Below the pieces are notes generated by a model that had not been told where the DNA came from, did no database searches, and worked only from the letters and a program-made list of their open reading frames with translations. A DNA stretch of 15,700 nt. Origin: JAIXWP01 sp044371755. Lineage in GTDB: Bacteria > Bacteroidota > Bacteroidia > Flavobacteriales_D > Sanyastnellaceae. Positions 7,600-15,090 of this stretch are shown here, in pieces; the first letter of the stretch is position 1; the number at the start of each line of letters is the position of its first letter. Both the position numbers and the translations under genes were made by a program. The DNA lies in assembly GCA_044371755.1 (NCBI GenBank), contig JBILSZ010000063.1, forward strand, positions 1 to 15,700, written 5' to 3'.

Positions 7600-8682
7600 A
7601 TGAAAGCCATTTTCAAAGACCTCCGGGTACTCGATTTATCATCCGTATTAGCAGGACCATCAGTAGCTACTTTTTTCGCAGAACTTGGGGCTACCGTTAT
7701 CAAAGTGGAGAATAAAAAAACAGGAGGAGATGTAACGCGCACATGGCGTACATCGGGCGAATCCAAGGACTCCTCTGTGAGTGCATATTGGTCTTCGATT
7801 AATTATAAAAAAATCATTCACCTGCTTGATTACTCAAATCCTGCCGAGCGCCAGTTTGTGTATGATTTGATTCCGACTCAAGATGTGGTGATCATGAATT
7901 TCAAAGAAGGAGATGATAAGAAATTTGGATTGGATCCAGCAACTCTTTTCAATTTGAATTCAAGATTGATCATTGGTGAAATTTATGGTTTCATTTCCAA
8001 TCCATCTCGCGTGGCTTATGATGTAGTGTTGCAAGCAGAAACTGGTTTTATGTCAATCAATGGTGAGAAAAATGCCGCTCCGCTTAAAATGCCCGTGGCT
8101 ATGATGGACATCCTCGCAGCGCATCAATTGAAGGAAGCGATTTTGTGTGCGCTGTATGAGCGAGAAAAAACAAGTAAAGGAGTATTGGTAAAATGTTCTT
8201 TAGAAAAAGCGGGCATTGCATCCTTGGCCAATCAAGCGTCAAACTACCTAATGACAGGAAAAGTACCGATGACCCAAGGTTCGTTGCATCCCAACATTGC
8301 ACCCTATGGCGAAGTGATGCATTGCAAAGACGGAGGTAGAATCGTACTCGCGATTGGCAGCGATCGCCAGTTTGAGTCATTGGTGAATGTCTTGCAGCTC
8401 GAATCGCTTGTTACGGATATTCGATTTCAAGAAAATACAGCGCGGGTAAAAAATCGAGAAGAACTATTCAAACTTTTGTCAGCGGCTTTTTCCAGATATG
8501 AGACTGCTGAAATAATGAGAATATTTGAAGAAGAAAACATTCCTGCGGGCAAGGTAAAAACACTCGATGAAGTGCTGGACTCACCACTCGGCAGATCAAT
8601 GACTTTAGAAGAAATTGTAGAAAATACAATAACTAAACGCTTGTCTAGCGTAGCTTTCGAATATATCAATCTGGAATCTTAA
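7600..8682 (+). CDS. Family III CoA-transferase (CaiB/BaiF family)
   Basis: Cytoplasmic enzyme of 360 residues predicted to move CoA between carboxylic acids; substrates unknown. The start LRVLDLSSVLAGPSVATFFAELGATVIKVE is the hallmark N-terminal segment of CaiB/BaiF proteins, and D170 in MMDILAAHQ matches the catalytic aspartate (Asp169) of formyl-CoA transferase. HPNIAPYGEV and the C-terminal EENIPAGKVKTLDEVLDSP are also typical. Length is slightly below the usual 380-430. No acyl-CoA dehydrogenase, racemase or ligase neighbour is present, so the pathway is not indicated. It follows the photolyase by 14 bp with its own -7 element between. Its last 17 bp overlap the tail of the convergent lytic transglycosylase gene. 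Confidence 0.88.
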   Translation: MKAIFKDLRVLDLSSVLAGPSVATFFAELGATVIKVENKKTGGDVTRTWRTSGESKDSSVSAYWSSINYKKIIHLLDYSNPAERQFVYDLIPTQDVVIMNFKEGDDKKFGLDPATLFNLNSRLIIGEIYGFISNPSRVAYDVVLQAETGFMSINGEKNAAPLKMPVAMMDILAAHQLKEAILCALYEREKTSKGVLVKCSLEKAGIASLANQASNYLMTGKVPMTQGSLHPNIAPYGEVMHCKDGGRIVLAIGSDRQFESLVNVLQLESLVTDIRFQENTARVKNREELFKLLSAAFSRYETAEIMRIFEEENIPAGKVKTLDEVLDSPLGRSMTLEEIVENTITKRLSSVAFEYINLES

Positions 8683-9604
8683 CGACGTATGTTTTACCAG
8701 ATTTGTTTTTCAAATAAGCCTGACGCAACCAAGGATTGAGGAGTTTAAAGTCTTTATAACTCACTCCATATTCCTGACACCAAATAGCGAAATCTTCGAC
8801 AGCGCCGGTGATGGTTACTTCTTTCGAATCGATAGGCGCATAGATATCAGAAGGGCGAATCACAAAACCGTACTTATCTGTGTTATTTACAATTTCCTTC
8901 ATGGATAAAATCCGAAAGACATAACGCGATGTTTCTTCATTGAGTAGTAACTCGTAGTAATTATTTTGCTTCTGGCGATCCATTTGTTTTTGCACACCAA
9001 GCATACCCATATTATATGAAGCCGCCGCTAGCGACCAAGAGCCAAGTTTATTGTAAGCCTGTTTGAAATACTTACAAGCAGCGCGTGTGCTTTTTTCTAC
9101 GTGATAACGTTCATCCACTTCGTCATTTACTTCTAAGCCAAATTCGGTTGCTGTTTCGGCGAGGAACTGCCAATAACCGACAGCGCCAGCCGGAGAAGTG
9201 GCATTTGTGAAATTGCTTTCTACTAAAGCCAAATACTTGAAATCATCAGGAACTCCTTCCTCTTTTAAAACTTTTTCGATCAAGGGAAACCATCGTGCGG
9301 AGCGCTTTATGGCGAGTAGTGTATTTGAATGCCAATAGGAATTCACGAGTAATTCGCGATCTAATTTTTCTGCTACATCCCACTTTTGCAAAGGTGCGGA
9401 TTCGCCGCAGAAGTCTGCGGATTCTGGAAGAGGCAAGGCATAAATACGGTAATTTTCACTGACATGTTGGAGGTACTCTCGGTCAGCTTTGACATCACGT
9501 TTGTTGCTATCAAAAGCAACAAGAGATACCACCCCACCACCGATCACACATCCAATGATGGCGATCAGAGCGTATTTCATCCACTGTTTATTTTGTAAAG
9601 ACAT
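8666..9604 (-). CDS. GH23-type lytic transglycosylase, membrane anchored (MltD/Slt-like)
   Basis: Envelope enzyme of 312 residues that cleaves the glycan strand of peptidoglycan to a 1,6-anhydro product. One N-terminal membrane segment (residues about 9-31) acts as an uncleaved anchor. The catalytic domain spans about 90-240: E129 in LALVESNF is the expected general acid, followed by SPAGAVGYWQF and, further on, AAASYNMG, which are the conserved SLT motifs. The last roughly 60 residues (YGVSYKDFKLLNPWL to GKTYVVKIP) resemble a single LysM-like unit, which would bind peptidoglycan. It is the third gene of the minus-strand operon, 10 bp after the epimerase gene. Its place behind a polysaccharide exporter suggests it may open the wall locally for the export apparatus, which is inference. 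Confidence 0.9.
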   Translation of the reverse strand: MSLQNKQWMKYALIAIIGCVIGGGVVSLVAFDSNKRDVKADREYLQHVSENYRIYALPLPESADFCGESAPLQKWDVAEKLDRELLVNSYWHSNTLLAIKRSARWFPLIEKVLKEEGVPDDFKYLALVESNFTNATSPAGAVGYWQFLAETATEFGLEVNDEVDERYHVEKSTRAACKYFKQAYNKLGSWSLAAASYNMGMLGVQKQMDRQKQNNYYELLLNEETSRYVFRILSMKEIVNNTDKYGFVIRPSDIYAPIDSKEVTITGAVEDFAIWCQEYGVSYKDFKLLNPWLRQAYLKNKSGKTYVVKIPD

Positions 9605-9614
9605 TCTTATTTAA

Positions 9615-10163
9615 TTAAAAAAATATGTCCTTGAAATGTTCGAATCCCTTCGCTTCCGAATCCTTCTGACTGACCATTGGATGGTCAACTTCCCAATCAA
9701 TTCCTAATGCGGGGTCATTCCACAACATGGAGCGATCATGTTCCCTGCTGTAGTAGTTGGTGCATTTATAGGAGAAAATGGAATTCTCTTCGAGTACTAC
9801 AAAACCGTGCGCAAAACCTTCGGGAACGAAAAGCTGCGTTTTATTTTGCTCTGAGAGTACGATTTTGAAGTGCTGACCAAACGTGGGTTGGGTCACTCTG
9901 AGGTCGACCACCACGTCAATCACAGCTCCTTTGGCTACTCGTACCAATTTTGCCTGTGTCTTTGGCGGGGTTTGAAAATGCAACCCACGCAAGACACCTT
10001 TAGAAGACATACTTTCATTATCCTGAACAAATGTAATATTCAGTCCTGTCTGCACCCTGAATTGAGCTTCATTGAAGGCTTCAAAAAAATAACCTCTATC
10101 GTCGCCAATCACATTCGGCTGAATGATCAAGAGGTCTTTGAAAATAGTTTTTGTGATTTTCAC
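9615..10163 (-). CDS. rfbC: dTDP-4-dehydrorhamnose 3,5-epimerase
   Basis: Cytoplasmic cupin enzyme of 182 residues, the third step of dTDP-L-rhamnose synthesis. Seen motifs are DDRGYFFEAFNE (about 21-32), QDNESMSSKGVLRGLHFQ with the catalytic His62, GAVIDVVVDLR, FVPEGFAHGFVVLEE and YKCTNYYSREHDRS containing the expected active-site tyrosine, then LWNDPALGIDW. Length is normal for RmlC. The start is GTG at 10163: an in-frame TAA only a few codons upstream rules out a longer product, and no ATG lies near. It begins 6 nt after the export gene stop, with AAGAAAG just upstream. The other rhamnose genes (rfbA, rfbB, rfbD) are not in the window, so they must be elsewhere or the product feeds another pathway. 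Confidence 0.95.
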   Translation of the reverse strand: MKITKTIFKDLLIIQPNVIGDDRGYFFEAFNEAQFRVQTGLNITFVQDNESMSSKGVLRGLHFQTPPKTQAKLVRVAKGAVIDVVVDLRVTQPTFGQHFKIVLSEQNKTQLFVPEGFAHGFVVLEENSIFSYKCTNYYSREHDRSMLWNDPALGIDWEVDHPMVSQKDSEAKGFEHFKDIFF

Positions 10164-10169
10164 ACTTTC

Positions 10170-10934
10170 TTAATTAAATCTTTCCAAGACTATTGTGAGA
10201 AATACGATAGAAGACAACAGTCTGACGGTGGGGAGAATTTCCTCTGTGAAACCCAACATCAAATCTGGAGTCGGTGTGACATAAACGATATCTCCATTTT
10301 CAATAACCATATCGGCCATTTTGATTCCTTCTATCGTGGAAAGGTCCACCAAATAAACCATTTCTTTACCTTCTTCTTTTCTGATAATCTTAATTTTTCT
10401 TGCATCCGCTCTTGGTGCGAGTCCACCAGCAAGAGTGAGCACTTCAATCAGGCGTGTATTATTATCGAGTAGCCCTACAATTACACCTTCGCTACCCTGA
10501 CCATTATAAACTAGGGCTCTTCTATTAATGACTCGCACGACTACGTATGGGTTTACCAATTGCTGGGAATAGAGATCGCCTAACACCTTTTGAAATTCGG
10601 ATGTGGTATATCCACTTGCCAAAACCTCGCCTACAATAGGAAGTGTTACTTTTCCATCTGGCCGAATGAGATATTGATTGTAAACACTCCGCGTAGCTGG
10701 CAAGATCATGGACTGTGTTCCCGAAGAAGCCTCTATGATAAGATTACCATCACTCGTTAATACGTCGAAAGAAAAAATATCATTAGGCGCTAGCGTGAAC
10801 TCTTTGGTAGCACTATCAATTCGCACCGTATCGAAGACAAACTCAGTGTCTGTTTTAAACATTAAGTCCCGATTGATATTACAAGAAGAAATTAAAAAAG
10901 CGACAACAATGAACGCACTGAGATAACGCAGCAT
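10170..10934 (-). CDS. Wza-like polysaccharide export lipoprotein (Poly_export/SLBB)
   Basis: Predicted outer-membrane lipoprotein of 254 residues for export of capsule, exopolysaccharide or O-antigen-like glycan. The signal peptide ends in a lipobox, LISSC, with Cys18 as the lipidated residue. A Poly_export domain (about 45-140) includes LAPNDIFSFDV and YLIRPDGKVTLPIVGEV; an SLBB domain (about 143-225) includes the segment before LIEVLTLAGGLAPRADARKI and ends ENGDIVYVTP. A C-terminal hydrophobic stretch (about 232-250) could be the membrane-crossing helix. The ATG at 10934 is used; an in-frame TTG at 10955 lies inside the -7 element at 10953-10960 and cannot be the start if that promoter is used. 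It is the first gene of the operon with rfbC and the lytic transglycosylase. No Wzc-type kinase or polymerase gene follows. Confidence 0.9.
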   Translation of the reverse strand: MLRYLSAFIVVAFLISSCNINRDLMFKTDTEFVFDTVRIDSATKEFTLAPNDIFSFDVLTSDGNLIIEASSGTQSMILPATRSVYNQYLIRPDGKVTLPIVGEVLASGYTTSEFQKVLGDLYSQQLVNPYVVVRVINRRALVYNGQGSEGVIVGLLDNNTRLIEVLTLAGGLAPRADARKIKIIRKEEGKEMVYLVDLSTIEGIKMADMVIENGDIVYVTPTPDLMLGFTEEILPTVRLLSSIVFLTIVLERFN

Positions 10935-10952
10935 TTTGAATGAGATTTGCTC

Positions 10953-10960
10953 CAAAAGTA
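10953..10960 (-). promoter_or_regulatory. -7 element (TACTTTTG) of the export-epimerase-transglycosylase operon
   Basis: Exact TAnnTTTG match on the minus strand, ending 18 nt before the ATG at 10934. It fixes the start of the export lipoprotein gene. It stands 25 bp from the opposing -7-like element at 10986-10993, so the two divergent promoters share their upstream DNA and can hardly be occupied independently. No -33 TTG at usual spacing. Confidence 0.6.
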
Positions 10961-10985
10961 ATCATATTGACGCTATTTTTTCTCT

Positions 10986-10993
10986 CATATTTG
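10986..10993 (+). promoter_or_regulatory. -7-like element (CATATTTG) of the CoA-binding/GNAT/mltG operon
   Basis: CATATTTG followed by CACT and then ATG at 10998. It differs from TAnnTTTG only at its first base and is identical to the element at 5327-5334. A TTG at 10967-10969 with a 16-bp spacer is a possible -33 box. With 4 nt to the start codon the mRNA would be leaderless or nearly so. Confidence 0.5.
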
Positions 10994-10997
10994 CACT

Positions 10998-11372
10998 ATG
11001 ATTAAAACGCCACCAAAAGCGACGCTGGTGCTTGGAGCATCTACTAACCCAGAACGCTATAGTTTTAAAGCTGTTCATGCCCTATTGGGACAAAATCTGC
11101 CTGTCATTCCGCTTGGAGTAAAAAAAGGCAGTATTGCGGGAATCGAGATAATCAATGACAGACCTGAGTTTGAAGGTGTAGATACAGTGACATTGTACAT
11201 CAATTCGAACGTTCAACAGGATTGGCAGGAATATATTCTATCACTCAATCCGCGGAGAATCATTTTTAACCCTGGCACGGAAAATCCCGAATTTTATGCT
11301 CGGGCTCAGAAGCTCGGCATAGATGTTCAAGAAGTATGTACACTTGTTTTGCTGGCTACAATTCAGTTCTAG
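10998..11372 (+). CDS. CoA-binding domain protein (CoA_binding_2, YccU-like)
   Basis: Small cytoplasmic Rossmann-fold protein of 124 residues. LVLGASTNPERYSFKAVHALLGQ (about 10-32) is the nucleotide/CoA-binding beta-alpha unit with GAS and the YSF motif, followed by LPVIPLGVKKG, IINDRPEFEGVDTVTLYIN and RRIIFNPGTENPEFYARAQKLGI, all typical of this family. The ligand is presumed to be CoA or a related nucleotide from the family; the cellular role is unknown. It is the first gene of a three-gene operon with GNAT and mltG. The start is an ATG directly behind a -7-like element. Confidence 0.87.
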   Translation: MIKTPPKATLVLGASTNPERYSFKAVHALLGQNLPVIPLGVKKGSIAGIEIINDRPEFEGVDTVTLYINSNVQQDWQEYILSLNPRRIIFNPGTENPEFYARAQKLGIDVQEVCTLVLLATIQF

Positions 11373-11377
11373 TTAAA

Positions 11378-11878
11378 ATGATTCCTGGCAAAAACATCTA
11401 CCTCCGACCTGTATCTGTAAAAGACGTCAATTTCATCTTAGAATGGGAAAATGATCCGGATCTATGGGAAGTGACTTCCACACCGGGACCGTTTACCAAG
11501 GGTGAGATTATTGATTTTATAAAATCCAGCACCAACGTTTTTGAGCAAAAGCAAATGCGATGGATGATATGTCTAAAAGACTTTGACACACCTATTGGAG
11601 CCCTCGATTTATTTGAATATTCATCAATAAAAAAATCTGCTGGTATAGGAATACTCATTGGCGACAAATCAATGAGAGGAAAAGGTCTTGCTGGTGAAAG
11701 CCTCACTTCATTTATTGAATATACCTTTGCAACTCTACCAATTGATAAGCTTTATTGCATGGTACATATGGACAATATTGCTAGTTTAAGAATTTTTGAA
11801 AAAAACAACTTTACTAAAACAGGGGTTCGTTATTTCCGAAATAAAAAAGCAGTAAAAATGGAACTTATAAAACCATGA
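11378..11878 (+). CDS. GNAT-family N-acetyltransferase (RimJ/RimL-like)
   Basis: Cytoplasmic acetyltransferase of 166 residues using acetyl-CoA; the acceptor may be a protein N-terminus, an amine or an antibiotic. It begins IPGKNIYLRPVSVKDVNFILEWENDP, the usual RimJ/RimL opening, and has the acetyl-CoA loop GIGILIGDKSMRGKGLAGESL (about 88-108) with the R-G-x-G-x-A/G signature. It ends in NIASLRIFEKNNFTKTGVRY, the conserved C-terminal GNAT strand-helix. The ATG at 11378, 5 nt after the preceding stop and behind TTAAA, is chosen over an in-frame ATG at 11336 inside the previous gene, because the extra 14 residues are just that gene read in another frame. Its TGA overlaps the ATG of mltG by 4 bp (ATGA), implying coupled translation. 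Confidence 0.88.
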   Translation: MIPGKNIYLRPVSVKDVNFILEWENDPDLWEVTSTPGPFTKGEIIDFIKSSTNVFEQKQMRWMICLKDFDTPIGALDLFEYSSIKKSAGIGILIGDKSMRGKGLAGESLTSFIEYTFATLPIDKLYCMVHMDNIASLRIFEKNNFTKTGVRYFRNKKAVKMELIKP

Positions 11879-12891
11879 AAAAGAAGTTTATCCTTATCAT
11901 AACTACAGCGATAGTGCTCGTTTTATCGATACTCCTTGGCCGATTATACTTTTCCAACCAAGGAAATTTTGTATCTCAAGAAAAGGTTGTCTATTTACAT
12001 GAAGACATCACCCCTGAGCAAGCAATAGTGCTTTTAGGAAAAGACTCTATAATATCCGATCTATCTTCATTCGAGCTGTTGATTCGGTTAAAAAACGTTC
12101 AGCGATTTAAATCAGGACGTTATAAAATAACCAATGGAATTCGGACCAATCAACTCATCAATATGTTTCGCGCCGGGCTGCAAAACCCCGTCCTTGTAAA
12201 GGTAGATGGAGTAAGAGATATCTATAACCTAGCAGGGAGCCTATCCAAGCAGTTGAAACATGATTCAACCGAATTCATCAAAGCTATGCAGGATCCAAAA
12301 ATATTGAGTGAACACAAACTGAAGCAAGAAGAGGCAATGAGCTTGATACTTCCCAATACCTATGAACTTTTCTGGAATATTTCGCCCGAAAAATTCATGG
12401 ATCGCATGATTCAAATTTCTACGAATTATTGGTCTCAAGAAAAATTAGACAAAGCGAACAAACTCAAGTTATCAATCAGTGAAGTGTACACACTTGCCTC
12501 AATAGTCAAGGGTGAAACGATTAAAAAAGACGAAGCGTCAAAAATTGCGGGATTATATTTGAATAGACTTCAAATTGGAATGCCTTTGGAAGCAGACCCT
12601 ACAGTTACTTTTGCATTGAAGTTGAAAGGAGCGCAAAGAGTTTACTTCAATGATTTAAAGGTCACATCTCCCTATAACACTTATAAAAATAAAGGACTGC
12701 CGCCAGGGCCTATATTCATGGTAGAACCCCATTTCTTAGACGCTGTTTTAGACGCGGAAAAGCACAATTACATTTTTATGTGCGCACAACCGGGGAGAAC
12801 AGGACTTCACAATTTCGCTACGAACTTTGGCCAACACAGTGCCAACGCAGCTCTGTACAGAAAATGGTTGAATGAAAATAATATTCATTAA
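11875..12891 (+). CDS. mltG: Endolytic murein transglycosylase MltG (YceG)
   Basis: Inner-membrane enzyme of 338 residues that cuts nascent peptidoglycan strands and thereby sets glycan length. One N-terminal membrane helix (about 4-26) is followed by a periplasmic region with a LysM-like subdomain (about 40-110) and the catalytic YceG domain (about 110-335). LASIVKGET contains E214, aligned with the conserved catalytic glutamate, followed by KIAGLYLNRLQIGMPLEADPTV and SPYNTYKNKGLPPGPI, the diagnostic YceG segments. The residue where E. coli has another acidic side chain before the catalytic Glu is Lys here; non-acidic residues occur there in related bacteria. The ATG overlaps the GNAT stop. 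Its stop directly abuts the stop of the convergent kinase gene, with no base between. Confidence 0.93.
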   Translation: MKKKFILIITTAIVLVLSILLGRLYFSNQGNFVSQEKVVYLHEDITPEQAIVLLGKDSIISDLSSFELLIRLKNVQRFKSGRYKITNGIRTNQLINMFRAGLQNPVLVKVDGVRDIYNLAGSLSKQLKHDSTEFIKAMQDPKILSEHKLKQEEAMSLILPNTYELFWNISPEKFMDRMIQISTNYWSQEKLDKANKLKLSISEVYTLASIVKGETIKKDEASKIAGLYLNRLQIGMPLEADPTVTFALKLKGAQRVYFNDLKVTSPYNTYKNKGLPPGPIFMVEPHFLDAVLDAEKHNYIFMCAQPGRTGLHNFATNFGQHSANAALYRKWLNENNIH

Positions 12892-15066
12892 TCATTCGTG
12901 AGGACTAATAAACCAATCATCAATTGTCTTTTGGACGTCTTCTGTTTCTAATTTTCGATTTAAAATAGTATCCAAGCCTTTTACTTCATTCTTTTTCTTA
13001 GAATCAACATTTTCAACTAATCCAACGATGAGTGGCATTCGCTCCTCACTCGTAATCTGGCGCAATTTCCTGACAGCATCCATACCCCTCAAAGACTCGA
13101 CCTCTGTATCCACCAGAACCATATCATAGCTTATCTTTCCCGCTAGTTCAATAATTTGATCTCCTGTGTGCGCCTCTGAACATTTATGGCCAAGTAGACT
13201 CAAATTTTTTACCGCCACCGCTCGTGTTAATTCATTATCGTGCGCAATTAAAATATTTAGATGTTTACGACCAAAGCTGCCTTCGTGTTTTCCAATGGAA
13301 TCATAACTATGAACCTTTATGTCCATAACAGAAACAACAGTTTCAAGAAGTTTTGACTGCTTCACTGGTTTAGTGATATAAGCATCAAACAAGGTAGATT
13401 TATTTTCAAAAATCATAGAACCTGATTGACTCATAACAATCATAGGGAGCACAGCGTTCGGATATTTATCTCTTATTCTTTCACCCAGAGAAACACCATT
13501 CACTTTAGGCATTTCAAGATCAATCAATGCCAAGTCGAATCGTGTGAGATTACCAATCATGTCCTCAACTAAGTCTGGACTATTGAAAGGAATCGCTTGC
13601 ATTCCGTAGGAGCTCAATTGTTTTACTAAAATCTTGAGGCTGGTTTTATTATCATCGACCACAAGTACTTTCTTGCCATTCAAAGCAGATACTTTTGACA
13701 TTGGTAGTAAGCCCTCAGACTCGGCTACTAGTGTAAAAAATACTTTTGTTCCTTTATTTGGGGTGCTTTCCAACCAAATCCTACCGCCCATTTTGTCAAT
13801 GAGTTTTTTGGAAATAAATAAACCTAAGCCCGCCCCTGACTTATCACCTTCAGGATTTGCATGGGTAAAGGATGCGAAAACCCTTCTTTGGGCATGAACA
13901 TCCATGCCAATTCCTGTATCCGAAATGGTAGTTTTGAGCTGAACAAACCCTCCCTCTTCGTTGAGCAGTTCGACCTTTATAAGCACTTCACCCCTCTCGG
14001 TATACTTTACTGCGTTTCCAATAATATTGATCAAAACTTGACGTAATCTTCTTTCATCTTGGATGAGGCGCGAGGGTATGCGCTGATCAATATCCAAAAT
14101 GACTTCTATCCCCTTCTCCATGGCCAATGGACGCATCAAATCCATCACCTGCTCCATTGAGTCAACAAACTCAAAACTATCTTTTTCAATCTCAAGTTCA
14201 CCCGCCTCCATCAATGTATGATCGATAATGTCATTGATCAGATCCATAAGTCTTGATGATCCCAAGCGGATACTCTTTGCATATCGAAACTGCTCCTCAT
14301 CCAACTTTGTCTTCATTAATAAATCAGACATTCCAATCACTCCTGAGAGCGGTGTTTTTATCTCATTGCTGAGTTGAGTCAAAAACTCTGACTTTTCCTT
14401 TCGCACCAATTCTAGCTCCTCAGAAGCAGTTTCCTTTACTCCTTCAGCCTCTAAACCTTTTCTTAAAAGTGGCCTCAAAAACAAAAAGCTTCCTATCAAT
14501 ACTGACGCAATTGACACCAAGACTAATAGCAGCAAAAAAACTAGCTGCTTGGTGATGGCTGAATCACTCTCATTGTTGGACAGCACGATGACGTCATTGA
14601 TGCCAGAAGTGTATTCATTTACTTTCGTATTAACGAGGTCTACATCTTCTCTACTCCAATTTATATTCTTCTTTGAGAGTCTTTTCACAGCATCGCTGAT
14701 GGAAATAAAAGAGGAAGAGGTGTTTTGAATGGCCGAAACCATATCTTTAGAGTCCGACCTCGTTGTACCATAAGTCTCATCTCCATTTACAAGTGCCTTT
14801 TGAGCAGCATCCCAGCGAAACAAAATTGCCTTTAGTGTCTTTAGCTCTTCTTCCGTTAGCTCTCTCTCTTCAGAAATACTTGAGAGAAAAAGTACTTTTT
14901 GAGCTATCTCGTGGGCCTGAGATTTCTGTTTCGTTGCAACCGTTACAGTTGCAATTAGTTCCTTGGAAGAAGAATAAACCGTGTACGAATAAAATATGCT
15001 CAGCCCAATACAAATTGTTATGGACAGAACAAATGATATTAGAAGCGCTCTAAATTTAAGTTTCAT
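12892..15066 (-). CDS. Hybrid sensor kinase-like protein with H-box His replaced by Asn and two receivers
   Basis: Inner-membrane signalling protein of 724 residues. TM1 (about 6-27), an extracytoplasmic helical region (about 28-170, PilJ-like in its KQKSQAHEIAQK and W..A..AL..GD pattern) and TM2 (about 175-198) precede a HisKA-like domain. There the H-box reads FLTQLSNEIKTPLSGVIGM: N234 occupies the phospho-acceptor position. The ATPase domain has an intact N-box (LINIIGNAVKYT), DTGIGM and GAGLGL. Receiver 1 (about 460-580) is complete, with VVDDN, phospho-acceptor D516, a switch serine (VMSQS) and lysine (ITKP). Receiver 2 (about 610-720) keeps D653 but has IAHDN, no switch Thr/Ser and RKLE in place of KP. 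The ATG at 15066 is chosen because a -7 element lies at 15083-15090, inside the longer frame. Autophosphorylation by the normal route looks impossible; a regulatory or trans-acting kinase role is inference. Confidence 0.88.
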   Translation of the reverse strand: MKLKFRALLISFVLSITICIGLSIFYSYTVYSSSKELIATVTVATKQKSQAHEIAQKVLFLSSISEERELTEEELKTLKAILFRWDAAQKALVNGDETYGTTRSDSKDMVSAIQNTSSSFISISDAVKRLSKKNINWSREDVDLVNTKVNEYTSGINDVIVLSNNESDSAITKQLVFLLLLVLVSIASVLIGSFLFLRPLLRKGLEAEGVKETASEELELVRKEKSEFLTQLSNEIKTPLSGVIGMSDLLMKTKLDEEQFRYAKSIRLGSSRLMDLINDIIDHTLMEAGELEIEKDSFEFVDSMEQVMDLMRPLAMEKGIEVILDIDQRIPSRLIQDERRLRQVLINIIGNAVKYTERGEVLIKVELLNEEGGFVQLKTTISDTGIGMDVHAQRRVFASFTHANPEGDKSGAGLGLFISKKLIDKMGGRIWLESTPNKGTKVFFTLVAESEGLLPMSKVSALNGKKVLVVDDNKTSLKILVKQLSSYGMQAIPFNSPDLVEDMIGNLTRFDLALIDLEMPKVNGVSLGERIRDKYPNAVLPMIVMSQSGSMIFENKSTLFDAYITKPVKQSKLLETVVSVMDIKVHSYDSIGKHEGSFGRKHLNILIAHDNELTRAVAVKNLSLLGHKCSEAHTGDQIIELAGKISYDMVLVDTEVESLRGMDAVRKLRQITSEERMPLIVGLVENVDSKKKNEVKGLDTILNRKLETEDVQKTIDDWFISPHE

Positions 15067-15082
15067 GATGTGTTTGTAATAA

Positions 15083-15090
15083 CAAAAATA
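15083..15090 (-). promoter_or_regulatory. -7 element (TATTTTTG) of the Asn-box kinase gene
   Basis: TAnnTTTG match on the minus strand, ending 16 nt before the ATG at 15066 and inside the 44-bp gap after the upstream kinase gene. It would let the kinase be transcribed separately from its neighbour. It also argues against the longer frame beginning at 15105 or 15102. No -33 TTG at usual spacing; the closest, 15103-15105, gives a 12-bp spacer. Confidence 0.5.

Noticed and set aside
9870..10472. Open frame of 200 codons on the plus strand
   Set aside because: It runs antisense across rfbC and the export lipoprotein gene, both with strong family motifs. Its translation is rich in His, Cys and Phe with no domain, typical of a shadow frame.
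10935..10955. TTG start giving a longer export lipoprotein
   Set aside because: The TTG lies inside a perfect -7 element, and the shorter form begins directly with a good lipoprotein signal peptide.
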